A stretch of DNA of 64,000 nucleotides from JAIRVZ01 sp031553415 (GTDB lineage Bacteria > Bacteroidota > Bacteroidia > Bacteroidales > Azobacteroidaceae). A model generated the notes under the pieces. The model had not been told where the DNA came from. It worked only from the letters and a program-made list of their open reading frames with translations, and did no database searches. Within the stretch, counting starts at the first letter, position 1, and the number at the start of each line of letters is the position of its first letter. The position numbers and the translations under genes are program-made. This document shows, piece by piece, positions 8,948 to 18,186 of the stretch. The DNA is taken from NCBI GenBank assembly GCA_031553415.1, contig JAVBLO010000046.1:70900-134899 (forward strand). The letters are read 5' to 3'.

Positions 8948-9811
8948 ATGAGTATCCTTATCAATCAAAATACCCGTGTTGTAATACAAGGTATTACCGG
9001 AAGGGATGGAAGTTTTCATGCTGCACAAATGAAAATTTATGGAACTAATATTGTTGCCGGAACTTCTCCCGGAAAAGGAAGTACACAGGCAAATGGTATT
9101 CCTGTATTTAATACAGTATATGAAGCTGTTGAAAAAGAAGGAGCTGATACCTCTATAATTTTTGTTCCTGCTCCATTCGCTAAGGATGCAATGATGGAAG
9201 CTGCCAGTTCGGGAATCAAATTAATTGTGTGTATTACCGAGGGTATTCCGACATTGGATGTTATTGCTGCATATAGTTATATTCAAAAGAAAGGGGCAAA
9301 GCTGATTGGACCCAATTGTCCGGGACTCATTTCTCCCGGTAAGAGTCTGGTAGGTATTATGCCTTCACAAATATTCAAACCGGGAAAGACAGGTATTATC
9401 AGCCGGAGTGGTACGCTGACATACGAAATTGTGCACAACCTGACTTCCAAAGGTATTGGACAATCTACTGCCGTCGGCATTGGAGGCGACCCCGTTTCCG
9501 GACTTTATTTCCAGGATTTACTCGAAATGTTTGAAAAAGATACGGAAACGGACTCCATTGTTTTAATCGGTGAAATCGGAGGGGATGCTGAAGAACGTGC
9601 AGCAGAATACATTAAAAAGCATATCAGTAAACCTGTTGTAGCTTTTATTGCCGGACAAACAGCACCTCCCGGCAAACAAATGGGACATGCCGGGGCTATT
9701 ATCTCAAGTGGCTCTGGCACAGCCATGGAAAAAATAGAGGTATTCAAAAGAGCTGGTATTCCTGTGGCGAAAATTCCATCGGAAATACCGGGACTGATTA
9801 TTCTTCCTTGA
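8948..9811 (+). CDS. sucD: Succinate-CoA ligase, alpha subunit
   Basis: 287 aa, standard length. The CoA-binding Rossmann domain begins with VVIQGITGRDGSFHA, then GTSPGKGSTQANGIPVF. GPNCPGLISPG and SRSGTLTYE follow. The phospho-histidine is in GKQMGHAGAIISSGSGTA. It pairs with SucC encoded at 2740-3879. The 3' end overlaps by 14 bp with the convergent GH28 gene, so the two transcripts meet tail to tail without a spacer. Confidence 0.95.
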   Translation: MSILINQNTRVVIQGITGRDGSFHAAQMKIYGTNIVAGTSPGKGSTQANGIPVFNTVYEAVEKEGADTSIIFVPAPFAKDAMMEAASSGIKLIVCITEGIPTLDVIAAYSYIQKKGAKLIGPNCPGLISPGKSLVGIMPSQIFKPGKTGIISRSGTLTYEIVHNLTSKGIGQSTAVGIGGDPVSGLYFQDLLEMFEKDTETDSIVLIGEIGGDAEERAAEYIKKHISKPVVAFIAGQTAPPGKQMGHAGAIISSGSGTAMEKIEVFKRAGIPVAKIPSEIPGLIILP

Positions 9812-11342
9812 AATTCTTTACATTCTTCAAAAACAGCCGTTCGCCTTCATTCTGATAGATTTTGACGTTTTTGAAAGTCACGTCATCAGATTCTGACAAT
9901 TCAGCCCCGAACTGTGAAGAAAATGTAGCATTTTCGATATTGATATTGGAAATATTCATTTCGGGCAAACCATTGAAGAACATAGCTCTGCGGGCATTTT
10001 TAGAGTAAATATTTTTCACATAAATATTTTTGAAAACAGGAGTTTCTTCTGTCACTGGAAATGTCTGTTTTTCTCTTGCTTGAACATCACCATCTGCAAG
10101 TGATTCTGAAGCTGATTTCCCTCCATAAAATAAATCGAATGTGAATGAATCGGTGACAATATCAATCATGCTGATGTTTTCAATATATATATTTTCAACG
10201 ACTCCGCCTCTGCCACGGGTACTTTTAAAACGCAAACCGACATCCGTACCGATAAATTCGCAATTGGTTACAAATACATTTTTTACTCCGCCAGACATTT
10301 CGCTGCCTACAACGAATCCGCCATGACCTTTGAATACTTTACAATTATCAACAATCACGTTTTCTGTAGGTATGCCTCTTTTTCTTCCTTCTTCATCTTT
10401 TCCCGATTTGATACAAATAGCATCATCACCAACATCGAATGTGGAGTTAATGATAAGGGCGTTTTTGCAGGATTCCAAATCCAGTCCGTCGCCATTTTGA
10501 GCATAAGCAGGATTACGTACAAAAACGTTATCTAAAATTACATTTTCACACATCAGTGGATGTATATTCCATGCAGGAGATTCTTCAAATAATACGCCTT
10601 CAAGCAGAACATTTTTACATTCCCTGAAGCTTATCATAACCGGACGTAAAAAATCCTTGATAGAGTCCCACTGTGCTTCTGTCAGGCTTCCTTGAGGAAT
10701 ATTGAAATTACCTTCAGTCATTCTTTCACCTTTCAATGATTTTTCTGAAGGGAACCAATAATCCGGAGTTTTCAATATACCTCCAGATTGAACCACCGAT
10801 TTCCAGTAACTTTCTGTTACTTTGCTTTTTTTCAATGCTCTCCAGGCATATCCCGAACCATTGATGGCTCCCTCTCCCGTTATTGCGACATTTTCTAAGT
10901 TTCTCCCTGAAACAGGAGATTGGCAACGACGGGTTTCCAAGCCTTCAAAAATAGTTTCAACCAATGGATAAGCATTGAAATCGGGAGTAAAAAGAATCAA
11001 TGCCCCTTTATCTAAATGCAGGTTGATATTTGATTTAAATACAATCGGTCCGGTAAACCAGATGCCTATGGGAACAATCAAAGTCCCCCCACCTTTTTTG
11101 TCTAACTCGTCCATGGCTTTGGCAAAAGCTTCAGTATTGAGTTGCATCCCGTCCCCTTTTCCCCCGAAATCTATAATGGAAACCGAGTTGAAAGGAAACA
11201 CAGGCCGTTGCACTTTGTCCATTTCAAAGGGAAGCTGGAAATATAAATGGTTATAATTATAACTTCTATCTGCGGATTTTTGTGAGCAGGAGAACAACAC
11301 CAAGTATACGCCAAATAGCAAGAGCGCTTTTACAGGTTTCAT
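9798..11342 (-). CDS. Glycoside hydrolase family 28 (polygalacturonase-type) lipoprotein
   Basis: 514 aa. It has a lipoprotein signal peptide (LLLFGVYLVLFSC, lipobox Cys about residue 19), then a right-handed beta-helix. GH28 catalytic motifs are present in order: NGDGLD (283-288), VGDDAI (304-309) and GHGGFVVGSEMSGG (339-352), giving the three conserved Asp and the His. It likely removes galacturonate from pectin or rhamnogalacturonan at the cell surface or in the periplasm. It sits beside the full galacturonate catabolic cluster but on the opposite strand from it. No SusC/SusD pair is in the window. Confidence 0.9.
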   Translation of the reverse strand: MKPVKALLLFGVYLVLFSCSQKSADRSYNYNHLYFQLPFEMDKVQRPVFPFNSVSIIDFGGKGDGMQLNTEAFAKAMDELDKKGGGTLIVPIGIWFTGPIVFKSNINLHLDKGALILFTPDFNAYPLVETIFEGLETRRCQSPVSGRNLENVAITGEGAINGSGYAWRALKKSKVTESYWKSVVQSGGILKTPDYWFPSEKSLKGERMTEGNFNIPQGSLTEAQWDSIKDFLRPVMISFRECKNVLLEGVLFEESPAWNIHPLMCENVILDNVFVRNPAYAQNGDGLDLESCKNALIINSTFDVGDDAICIKSGKDEEGRKRGIPTENVIVDNCKVFKGHGGFVVGSEMSGGVKNVFVTNCEFIGTDVGLRFKSTRGRGGVVENIYIENISMIDIVTDSFTFDLFYGGKSASESLADGDVQAREKQTFPVTEETPVFKNIYVKNIYSKNARRAMFFNGLPEMNISNINIENATFSSQFGAELSESDDVTFKNVKIYQNEGERLFLKNVKNFKEE

Positions 11343-11391
11343 AAATAACGATTTTTGAGTGTGTGTGAATATTAATAATATAGCTTCAGTT

Positions 11392-12192
11392 TTAGAAAAA
11401 GAACATATCAGATGGATTAGTTCTTTTCAAAGCTGAAAGGTTTACATCTTTCCCCACCCGGATGCCATATTGACCGAAAGCCATTTCAACGGTTTTACAG
11501 GCTAATTCGGGATGATTGTTATCTTTACTCAAATGACACAACCATATATCTTTTAAATGTAAATCAAAATTAGCGGCCAAAAAATCTGCAGTCTCCCTGT
11601 TACTTAAATGACCATTGCCATTCATAATCCGTTCTTTAAGGAATGCCGGATAATTCCCTGTCCTGAGCATTTCCAGATCATAATTGGCTTCAATAATCAA
11701 ATGGTTAGCCATGCGTATATATCGGGCTATCTTATCACTGATATGTCCAACATCTGTCGCCAATACAATTTTACGCTCTCCAAACTCAACCAGATAACCT
11801 ACATTGTCGCTGCTGTCGTGGGGAATTTCAAATGCTGTAATACGGAAATTTTTGAGCTCGACAGGTACTTCTTTTTTGATGATCCTTCTCGAACCGAACA
11901 ATTTTTCCTCCACATAACGGCTCCGGTCTATCCCTTCGTGTACTTTTGCAGTTGCATACACAGGTATATTATATTTTTCGCCCAATATACCTACAGATTT
12001 AATATGATCTGCATGATCATGGGTAATGAAAACTCCCATGATCTGCTCCGTTTCAATTTTATAATCCTTGAAAATTTTTTTGATAGTACGTATGCTGATG
12101 CCGGCGTCAAGAAGTATACCATACTCTTCTGTTCCTATATAATAACAGTTTCCGCTACTTCCGCTTGCCAGACTTAAAAATCTTAAACTCAT
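11392..12192 (-). CDS. MBL-fold metallo-hydrolase, YycJ/WalJ type
   Basis: 266 aa, cytoplasmic (no signal peptide). It opens LRFLSLASGSSGNCYYIG, typical of the YycJ group, with the metal motif THDHADH (about 57-63) and further ligands in IPHDSSDNVGY, ATDVGHIS and CHLSKDNNHPE. YycJ-like enzymes are thought to be DNA exonucleases or nucleic-acid phosphodiesterases; activity here is inferred from the family only. It appears unrelated to the flanking pectin genes and has its own promoter-like element upstream. Confidence 0.85.
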   Translation of the reverse strand: MSLRFLSLASGSSGNCYYIGTEEYGILLDAGISIRTIKKIFKDYKIETEQIMGVFITHDHADHIKSVGILGEKYNIPVYATAKVHEGIDRSRYVEEKLFGSRRIIKKEVPVELKNFRITAFEIPHDSSDNVGYLVEFGERKIVLATDVGHISDKIARYIRMANHLIIEANYDLEMLRTGNYPAFLKERIMNGNGHLSNRETADFLAANFDLHLKDIWLCHLSKDNNHPELACKTVEMAFGQYGIRVGKDVNLSALKRTNPSDMFFF

Positions 12193-12273
12193 AAAATCTT
12201 GAATTAGCCACTAATCTCACTGCTAAGGCAATTATTTTCATTGCAATTAATTATGAAATAATTTTAACGCCCA

Positions 12274-12281
12274 CAAAAGTA
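12274..12281 (-). promoter_or_regulatory. Possible -7 element of the YycJ-type gene
   Basis: On the minus strand this reads TACTTTTG (TAnnTTTG), about 80 bp before the ATG at 12192. No clear -33 TTTG lies at 19-21 nt. Confidence 0.45.
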
Positions 12282-12385
12282 ACATAAATAATCGGAAAAA
12301 ATTCCAAGCTAAATATATTTCATTTCAAATGCAAAAATAAATTAAATATTCAATTGTTTGCGCACACAGTTCAAAAATATTACAT

Positions 12386-12429
12386 TATATTTGCAGCAGG
12401 ATAATTATGCACAATATTTTTTATATTTG
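12386..12429 (+). promoter_or_regulatory. Two candidate -7 elements before the DUF4861 gene and uronate cluster
   Basis: TATATTTG occurs at 12386-12393 and again at 12422-12429, both fitting TAnnTTTG and 30-70 bp before the ATG at 12461. The nearest TTTG (12357-12360) is 25 nt from the first, longer than the usual spacing, so which one is used is uncertain. Confidence 0.45.
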
Positions 12430-12460
12430 CGTGTTATAGTTTTACGAATAGTAAATTGGC

Positions 12461-13702
12461 ATGAAAAACGCTTTGTTATTAATCACAATTTTTGCATTGT
12501 TTTCTTTTACTTCTCCTGCACAGAATAAGCAGGTTCTGTTTGTCTTGGAAAATAAAACTGATCAGCCGGTTGTTGATTATATTGCAGAACTTCCAGCTTC
12601 AATTTTGAAAAAGATAGTCGTTGGGGAATATATCGCCCAATCAGAAAATGAAATAGTCCCTGTGGAATTTGTGGCTGATTTGAAAGGCAACCGGAAAGGA
12701 ATATTTCCCGTTTCTTCTTTTAGACCTCACGAAATAAAAAAAATTACAATAAAACAAGGAGTAGTTCCTCAATATCCTAAAAGAACTTATGCCGAACTTT
12801 CCCATAGAATCGGGGGAAATTCCCAAGACCTCAGACATGACAGGAAAGATTCTGTTTTTACCTGGGTGAAACCTAATTATATGAAAGTGCCCGGAAGTTT
12901 CCGTGACCATGCTTTTTATATTAAATATGAAGGTCCGGGTTGGGAAAGTGACAAAGTTGCCTTCCGTTTCTATCTCGACCAACGCAATGCTATCGATGTT
13001 TTCTCGAAAAAAAATCCGGGAATAATTTTACCGCAAGTGGGAATGGATGGATATGAAAATTATCATAATCCGAAAGTTTCTTATTGGGGGGTTGACAACA
13101 TGACTGTTGGAGATGCTTTGGGAATTGGCTCAATTGCTTATTGGGATGGGCAAAAAGCCATCAGAGTTGAGAAACGGGATAGTGTTGAATGTTTTATCCA
13201 AACTGACGGAAAAGTTCGTTCGCAGGTAATGACAAATTATTTTGGCTGGAATGTTAATGAAGTAAAATATAATCTAAAATCATTAATTTCTATTGATGCC
13301 GGAAGCCATGCCTCACACATGGAGTTGCAGGTTGATAAAAATATTCCTAATTTAGCAACCGGTATTATCAAAAAAGATAATACGGAGTTGTTCATCAATA
13401 ATGAAAAAAATGCTGAGTGGTCGTACGTTGCCACTTGGGGAAAACAAAGTCAAAAGGATAAATATCAGGATAGCAGTATGATGGGATTAGCCATATTTGC
13501 CCATACCAAACAAATTAAAGAAATCACTTCGGATAAATTGAATCATGTAATTGTCCTTGAGCCTGAAAATGGTTATGTAGATTATTATTTTATGCCTGTT
13601 TGGGAATTCGAATGGAACCCTGTTGCAACTAAAGCAGACTTCCAACGCTGTATTGATGAAGTTTTAACAAGATTAAATAACCCTATAATTATTAAAAAAT
13701 AG
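12461..13702 (+). CDS. Exported DUF4861 family protein
   Basis: 413 aa with signal peptide MKNALLLITIFALFSF...SPAQ, so periplasmic or outer-membrane associated. The body matches the DUF4861 pattern: RIGGNSQDLRHDRKDSVFTW, PGWESDKVAFRFYLDQRNA, GMDGYENYHNP and WGVDNMTVGDALGIGS, ending YYFMPVWEFEW. DUF4861 proteins recur in pectin and other acidic-polysaccharide loci of Bacteroidota; a lyase or hydrolase role is suspected but not established. It is first in the + strand uronate cluster, 83 bp before kduI, which supports a role in degrading pectic oligosaccharides. Confidence 0.85.
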   Translation: MKNALLLITIFALFSFTSPAQNKQVLFVLENKTDQPVVDYIAELPASILKKIVVGEYIAQSENEIVPVEFVADLKGNRKGIFPVSSFRPHEIKKITIKQGVVPQYPKRTYAELSHRIGGNSQDLRHDRKDSVFTWVKPNYMKVPGSFRDHAFYIKYEGPGWESDKVAFRFYLDQRNAIDVFSKKNPGIILPQVGMDGYENYHNPKVSYWGVDNMTVGDALGIGSIAYWDGQKAIRVEKRDSVECFIQTDGKVRSQVMTNYFGWNVNEVKYNLKSLISIDAGSHASHMELQVDKNIPNLATGIIKKDNTELFINNEKNAEWSYVATWGKQSQKDKYQDSSMMGLAIFAHTKQIKEITSDKLNHVIVLEPENGYVDYYFMPVWEFEWNPVATKADFQRCIDEVLTRLNNPIIIKK

Positions 13703-13777
13703 TTACAAGTGACGAGTGACAAGTTTTTTGTCATGTGTAAGCAAACTCGTCTCACTTGTCACTTGTAACTCATAACT
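13701..13777. repeat. Inverted repeat between DUF4861 gene and kduI
   Basis: Left arm AGTTACAAGTGACGAGTGAC (13701-13720), right arm CTTGTCACTTGTAACT (13755-13770). The loop contains TGTGTAAGCAA, the reverse complement of the GCTTACACA loop core seen in other repeats of the window. Confidence 0.75.
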
Positions 13778-13785
13778 AAAAAGAC

Positions 13786-14628
13786 ATGAAAACTAAAATT
13801 GAAGAAAGATGGGGAACTCACCCCAACGACGTGAAACATTATGACACGGCGCAATTGCGTAAGGAATTTTTAGTGGAAAAATTGTTTGCCGCCGATGAAG
13901 TGTTATTGACCTATACCCACAATGATCGTTTGATTATTGGAGGGGTTCTTCCTGTAAACGAAGCCTTGAAACTTGAAACTGTTGATTTAGTTCGTTCCGA
14001 ATATTTCTGCGAGCGTCGCGAAGTGGGTGTTGTTTGTATTGAAGGTGAAGGTATGGTTACCGTAGACGGAAAAGATTTCCCGATGGCTTTCAAAGACGCC
14101 CTTTATATTGGCCGCGGTTCGAAAGAAGTTATTTTCAAGAGTAATAACAAGGCAAATCCTGCCAAATATTATATTGCTTCTTCTCCTGCACATACTGCTT
14201 ATCCAACAGCTAAAATTACTTCCGAAATGAGAAGGGTAAAAGATTTAGGTTCTGCAGAAACTTGCAACAAACGTGTTTTGAATCAATTGATTCTTCATGA
14301 AATATTACCATGTTGCCAATTGCAAATGGGTATGACTGAAATCCAGCCGGGAAGCGCATGGAATACGATGCCTCCTCATACTCATTCCCGCCGTATGGAA
14401 GCTTATTTTTATTTCAAAGTTCCTGAAAAACAAGCAGTTTGTCATTTTATGGGCGAACCTCAGGAAACCCGGCATATTTTCATGGGAAATGAACAGGCAG
14501 TGATTTCTCCTTCCTGGTCAATCCACTCTGCTGCCGGAACAAGTAATTATACTTTTATCTGGGCAATGTGTGGCGAAAACCTGGATTATGACGATATGGA
14601 TACTTTTACGGCAGATAAACTCAGATAA
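13786..14628 (+). CDS. kduI: 5-dehydro-4-deoxy-D-glucuronate isomerase
   Basis: 280 aa, full length. The bicupin fold shows the zinc site in NTMPPHTHSRRMEAYFYF (His, His, Glu) and the late His in SPSWSIHSAAG. FYIGRG-type (LYIGRGSKEV) and ILPCCQLQMG blocks are typical. It converts 5-keto-4-deoxyuronate, released from unsaturated uronates after pectate-lyase cleavage, to 2,5-diketo-3-deoxygluconate. It works directly upstream of KduD, encoded at 17402-18184. Confidence 0.95.
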   Translation: MKTKIEERWGTHPNDVKHYDTAQLRKEFLVEKLFAADEVLLTYTHNDRLIIGGVLPVNEALKLETVDLVRSEYFCERREVGVVCIEGEGMVTVDGKDFPMAFKDALYIGRGSKEVIFKSNNKANPAKYYIASSPAHTAYPTAKITSEMRRVKDLGSAETCNKRVLNQLILHEILPCCQLQMGMTEIQPGSAWNTMPPHTHSRRMEAYFYFKVPEKQAVCHFMGEPQETRHIFMGNEQAVISPSWSIHSAAGTSNYTFIWAMCGENLDYDDMDTFTADKLR

Positions 14629-14630
14629 AT

Positions 14631-14718
14631 AATTAAAAATGAAAAATTAAAAATTAAAAATTGGCTGACGCACGTTTTTAACGCTTAATTTTTCATTTTT
14701 AATTTTTAATTTTTAATT
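14631..14718. repeat. Inverted repeat between kduI and uxaC
   Basis: Left arm of AATTAAAAATG/AAAAATT units (14631-14662) and right arm of TTAATTTTTCATTTTTAATT units (14685-14718) pair almost fully. The loop starts GGCTGACGCAC (14663-14673). Confidence 0.8.
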
Positions 14719-14721
14719 ATT

Positions 14722-16128
14722 ATGAAGACATTTATGGACGACAACTTCGTTTTGCAAACGGAGACAGCACAATTTCTTTTTCATGAACATGCGAAAAAAC
14801 AACCGATCATTGACTATCATTGTCATTTGAATCCTGAGTTTATCGCTAATGATCGTAAGTTTGATAACCTTGGACAAATCTGGTTGGAAGGCGACCACTA
14901 CAAATGGCGCGCCATGCGTACAAATGGAGTTGATGAACGTTTTTGTACAGGAAAAGATACTTCCGACTGGGAAAAATTCGAAAAATGGGCGGAAACAGTT
15001 CCTTATACTATGCGTAACCCATTGTATCACTGGACACATCTGGAGTTAAAAACAGCTTTCGGTGTAACTAAAGTTTTAAAACCCGAAACTGCTAAGGAAA
15101 TCTATGATGAATGTACTGCAAAATTACGTACTCCTGAATTTTCAGCCCGTGGTTTGATGAAACACTACAATGTAGAAGTGGTTTGTACGACTGACGATCC
15201 TGTTGATTCTCTGGAATATCATATTGCATTGAAAAAAGAAGGTTTCAGTGTGAAAGTGCTGCCAACCTGGCGTCCTGATAAAGCGATGGCAGTAGAAGTT
15301 CCTGCTGATTTCCGGGCTTATGTCGAAAAATTATCTCAGGTTTCAGGTGTTTCTATCAGTAAATTTGCTGATTTATTACAAGCGCTTCGTGTACGTCACG
15401 ATTTCTTTGCTTCGGTAGGTTGTAAATTGTCTGACCACGGAATTGAAGAATTCTATGCGGAAGATTATACAGATTCTGAAATTGAAGCCATCTTCAATAA
15501 AGTATATGGCGGAAAAAATCTGTCGCACGAAGAAATCCTGAAGTTCAAAACAGCCATAATGGTTGAAGGTGCTAAAATGGACTGGGAAAAAGGATGGACT
15601 CAACAATTTCACTATGGAGCTATCCGTAATAACAATACCCGTTTGTTCAAAAAATTAGGTCCGGATACTGGTTTCGATTCTATTGGAGACTTTACTGTGG
15701 CTAAAGCGATGTCGAAATTTCTCAACTATCTGGATACTGAAAATAAACTGGCTAAAACAATTATCTATAACCTCAATCCGCGTGATAACGATTTGATCGC
15801 AACCATGATTGGCAACTTCCAGGATGGTTCGGTTGCCGGAAAAATCCAATTCGGTTCGGGTTGGTGGTTCCTGGATCAAAAACCGGGAATGGAAGCACAA
15901 ATGAATTCTTTGTCAGTGCTTGGTTTGTTGAGCCGTTTCGTAGGTATGTTGACCGACTCCCGCAGTTTCCTGTCTTATCCGCGTCATGAATATTTCCGTC
16001 GTATCCTTTGTAATCTGATTGGAAATGATGTGGAACAAGGTTTATTGCCTGCATCGGAATTGCCATTCCTGAGCAAGTTAGTGGAAAATGTTTCTTACTA
16101 TAACGCCAAAAATTTCTTTGAATTTTAA
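14722..16128 (+). CDS. uxaC: Glucuronate/galacturonate (uronate) isomerase
   Basis: 468 aa, standard for UxaC (amidohydrolase superfamily). Near the N-terminus IIDYHCHLNPEFI gives the H-x-H metal motif. VVCTTDDPVDSLEYH, LPTWRPDKAM, DHGIEEFYAE, QFHYGAIRNNN and the C-terminal FVGMLTDSRSFLSYPRHEYFRR are family blocks. It converts D-galacturonate to D-tagaturonate and D-glucuronate to D-fructuronate. It feeds UxaB and UxaA downstream in the same cluster. Confidence 0.96.
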   Translation: MKTFMDDNFVLQTETAQFLFHEHAKKQPIIDYHCHLNPEFIANDRKFDNLGQIWLEGDHYKWRAMRTNGVDERFCTGKDTSDWEKFEKWAETVPYTMRNPLYHWTHLELKTAFGVTKVLKPETAKEIYDECTAKLRTPEFSARGLMKHYNVEVVCTTDDPVDSLEYHIALKKEGFSVKVLPTWRPDKAMAVEVPADFRAYVEKLSQVSGVSISKFADLLQALRVRHDFFASVGCKLSDHGIEEFYAEDYTDSEIEAIFNKVYGGKNLSHEEILKFKTAIMVEGAKMDWEKGWTQQFHYGAIRNNNTRLFKKLGPDTGFDSIGDFTVAKAMSKFLNYLDTENKLAKTIIYNLNPRDNDLIATMIGNFQDGSVAGKIQFGSGWWFLDQKPGMEAQMNSLSVLGLLSRFVGMLTDSRSFLSYPRHEYFRRILCNLIGNDVEQGLLPASELPFLSKLVENVSYYNAKNFFEF

Positions 16129-16137
16129 GGAAATCGA

Positions 16138-16221
16138 CACACGGATTACACAAAAATATACGGATTTGCACTGTTAAATTTTAAACCCATGTTAATCTGT
16201 TTGTTCTGTGTAATCTGTGTG
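16138..16221. repeat. Inverted repeat between uxaC and kdgK
   Basis: Left arm CACACGGATTACACAAAAAT (16138-16157) and right arm TGTTCTGTGTAATCTGTGTG (16202-16221). The arms are unlike those of the TTAAGAG-type repeats but have the same position and size. Confidence 0.7.
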
Positions 16222-16262
16222 CTGATAATTTCGAAAATATTTAATTCAATTATATAACAAAA

Positions 16263-17303
16263 ATGAAAAAAGTTGTAACTTTTGGTGAGATCATGCTTCG
16301 TTTGGCAACTCCCGGCTATCAGAGATTTATTCAATCAAACAATTTGAATGCTACATTTGGTGGAGGCGAGGCCAATGTTGCTGTTTCTTTGTCAAACTAT
16401 GGTATTCCTACTGATTTTGTAACCCGTTTACCTAAAAACGATATTGCAGAATGGTGTATTTCCGATTTGCGTAAATATGGTGTCGGAGTAGACAACATCG
16501 TTCGCGGAGGTGACCGTGTAGGTATTTATTTCCTTGAAACAGGTGCAGTTGCCCGTGCTTCAAAAGTAGTTTATGACCGTGCCAATTCTTCTATTGCCGA
16601 TGTTAAACCCGGCATGGTGAACTGGAGGGAAATTTTCAAAGATGCACAATGGTTTCACTGGACAGGTATTACTCCGGCTCTTTCGCAAGGCGCTGCTGAT
16701 GCTTGTTTGGAAGCTATCAAAATCGCCAATGAAATGGGTGTAACTGTTTCTACAGACCTGAATTACCGTAAGAACCTATGGAAATACGGTAAATCAGCCT
16801 CTGAAATTATGCCTGCTTTGGTAGAAGGCTGTGATATTATCCTTGGAAATGAAGAAGATGCTGAAAAAGTATTCGGAATTAAACCTGAAGGATTTGATGT
16901 CGCCCATACAGGCGGAGAAGTAAACGCTGCAGAATTCGAATCGGTTTGTACTCAAATGATGAAGAAATTCCCACGTGCAAAAAAAGTAATCATCACATTG
17001 CGTGGTTCTATCAATGCTAACCACAACACCTGGGGTGGTTGTTTGTATGCCAATGGAAAATTATACCAATCCAAACGTTATGACATTACTCATATTGTCG
17101 ACCGTGTAGGTGGTGGCGACTCTTTCATGGGTGGTTTGGTCTACGGATTAATCTCTTATCCTACGGACGATCAGAAAGCATTGGAGTTTGCTGTTGCAGC
17201 TTCCTGCCTGAAACATACTATCTACGGAGACTTTAACCTTGTTACTGTAGCTGAAGTTGAAAACCTGATGAAAGGTGACGGCTCAGGACGGGTTTCCAGA
17301 TAA
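16263..17303 (+). CDS. kdgK: 2-dehydro-3-deoxygluconate kinase (PfkB family)
   Basis: 346 aa, ribokinase/PfkB fold. It begins VVTFGEIMLRLATPGY with the substrate-binding GGGEANVAVSLSNYG. STDLNYRKNLW and ILGNEEDAEKVFG are in the middle. The C-terminal PfkB signature DRVGGGDSFMGGLVYGL contains the catalytic Asp. It phosphorylates KDG to KDPG, the common product of the UxaC-UxaB-UxaA and KduI-KduD branches. It is followed in the cluster by kduD and kdgA. Confidence 0.92.
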   Translation: MKKVVTFGEIMLRLATPGYQRFIQSNNLNATFGGGEANVAVSLSNYGIPTDFVTRLPKNDIAEWCISDLRKYGVGVDNIVRGGDRVGIYFLETGAVARASKVVYDRANSSIADVKPGMVNWREIFKDAQWFHWTGITPALSQGAADACLEAIKIANEMGVTVSTDLNYRKNLWKYGKSASEIMPALVEGCDIILGNEEDAEKVFGIKPEGFDVAHTGGEVNAAEFESVCTQMMKKFPRAKKVIITLRGSINANHNTWGGCLYANGKLYQSKRYDITHIVDRVGGGDSFMGGLVYGLISYPTDDQKALEFAVAASCLKHTIYGDFNLVTVAEVENLMKGDGSGRVSR

Positions 17304-17391
17304 TTAAGAATGAAGAATTAAGAATGAAGAATGGGCTTACGCACAATTTATTCATTTCTAATTCTTCATTCTTCATTTTTAATTCTTAATT
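17302..17391. repeat. Inverted repeat between kdgK and kduD
   Basis: Left arm AATTAAGAATGAAGAATTAA plus further units (17303-17332), loop core GGGCTTACGCACA (17333-17345), right arm TTCATTTCTAATTCTTCATT plus units (17351-17391). The kdgK stop codon lies at its left edge. Confidence 0.8.
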
Positions 17392-17401
17392 ACAAAAAAC
17401 T

Positions 17402-18184
17402 ATGCTTAACCAATTTTCATTAAAAGGAAAAGTAGCCATGGTAACCGGAGCCTCTTATGGTATCGGAATGGCTATTGCTAAAGCGCTTCATGAAGCAGGC
17501 GCTACGATTGTATTCAACGACATCAATGCTGATTTAGTTCAAAAAGGGATTGCTTCTTATAAGGAAGATGGTATCAAAGCTTACGGATATGTTTGTGATG
17601 TAACCAATGAAGAACAAGTATACGAAGTAATTGCACAAATCACTTCGGAAGTAGGAGTTATAGATATTCTGGTTAACAATGCCGGAATCATCAAACGTAT
17701 TCCTGCCATTGAAATGACAGCTAAAGACTTCCGTCAGGTCATCGATATTGATTTGAATGGTCCGTTCATTATGTCTAAGGCTGTTGCTCCCGGTATGATT
17801 GAAAAAGGTGGTGGTAAAATCATCAACATCTGTTCCATGATGAGCGAATTAGGTCGTGAAACAGTTTCTGCTTATGCAGCTGCCAAAGGTGGTTTGAAGA
17901 TGCTGACTAAAAACCTGGCTTGCGAATGGGCCGAACATAATATTCAGGTTAATGGAATCGGACCTGGCTATATTGCAACACCTCAAACTGCTCCTTTGCG
18001 TGAAGCAGGACATCCTTTCAACGATTTCATCATTGCTAAAACTCCGGCTGCCCGTTGGGGAACAACCGACGATTTGCAAGGACCTGCAGTGTTTTTAGCA
18101 TCGCAAGCATCTGATTTCGTTAATGGACATATTTTATATGTTGATGGTGGAATTTTGGCTTATATAGGTAAACAACCGAAATAA
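17402..18184 (+). CDS. kduD: 2-dehydro-3-deoxy-D-gluconate 5-dehydrogenase (SDR family)
   Basis: 260 aa classical short-chain dehydrogenase. The cofactor motif is TGASYGIG (about 16-23), the structural motif NNAG (about 92-95) and the active site SMMS...SAYAAAKGG (Ser, Tyr, Lys). The C-terminus VNGHILYVDGGILAYIGKQP is typical of KduD/gluconate 5-dehydrogenases. It interconverts 2,5-diketo-3-deoxygluconate and KDG, completing the branch started by KduI. Gluconate 5-dehydrogenase activity is an alternative, but the neighbours favour KduD. Confidence 0.9.
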   Translation: MLNQFSLKGKVAMVTGASYGIGMAIAKALHEAGATIVFNDINADLVQKGIASYKEDGIKAYGYVCDVTNEEQVYEVIAQITSEVGVIDILVNNAGIIKRIPAIEMTAKDFRQVIDIDLNGPFIMSKAVAPGMIEKGGGKIINICSMMSELGRETVSAYAAAKGGLKMLTKNLACEWAEHNIQVNGIGPGYIATPQTAPLREAGHPFNDFIIAKTPAARWGTTDDLQGPAVFLASQASDFVNGHILYVDGGILAYIGKQPK

Positions 18185-18186
18185 TT

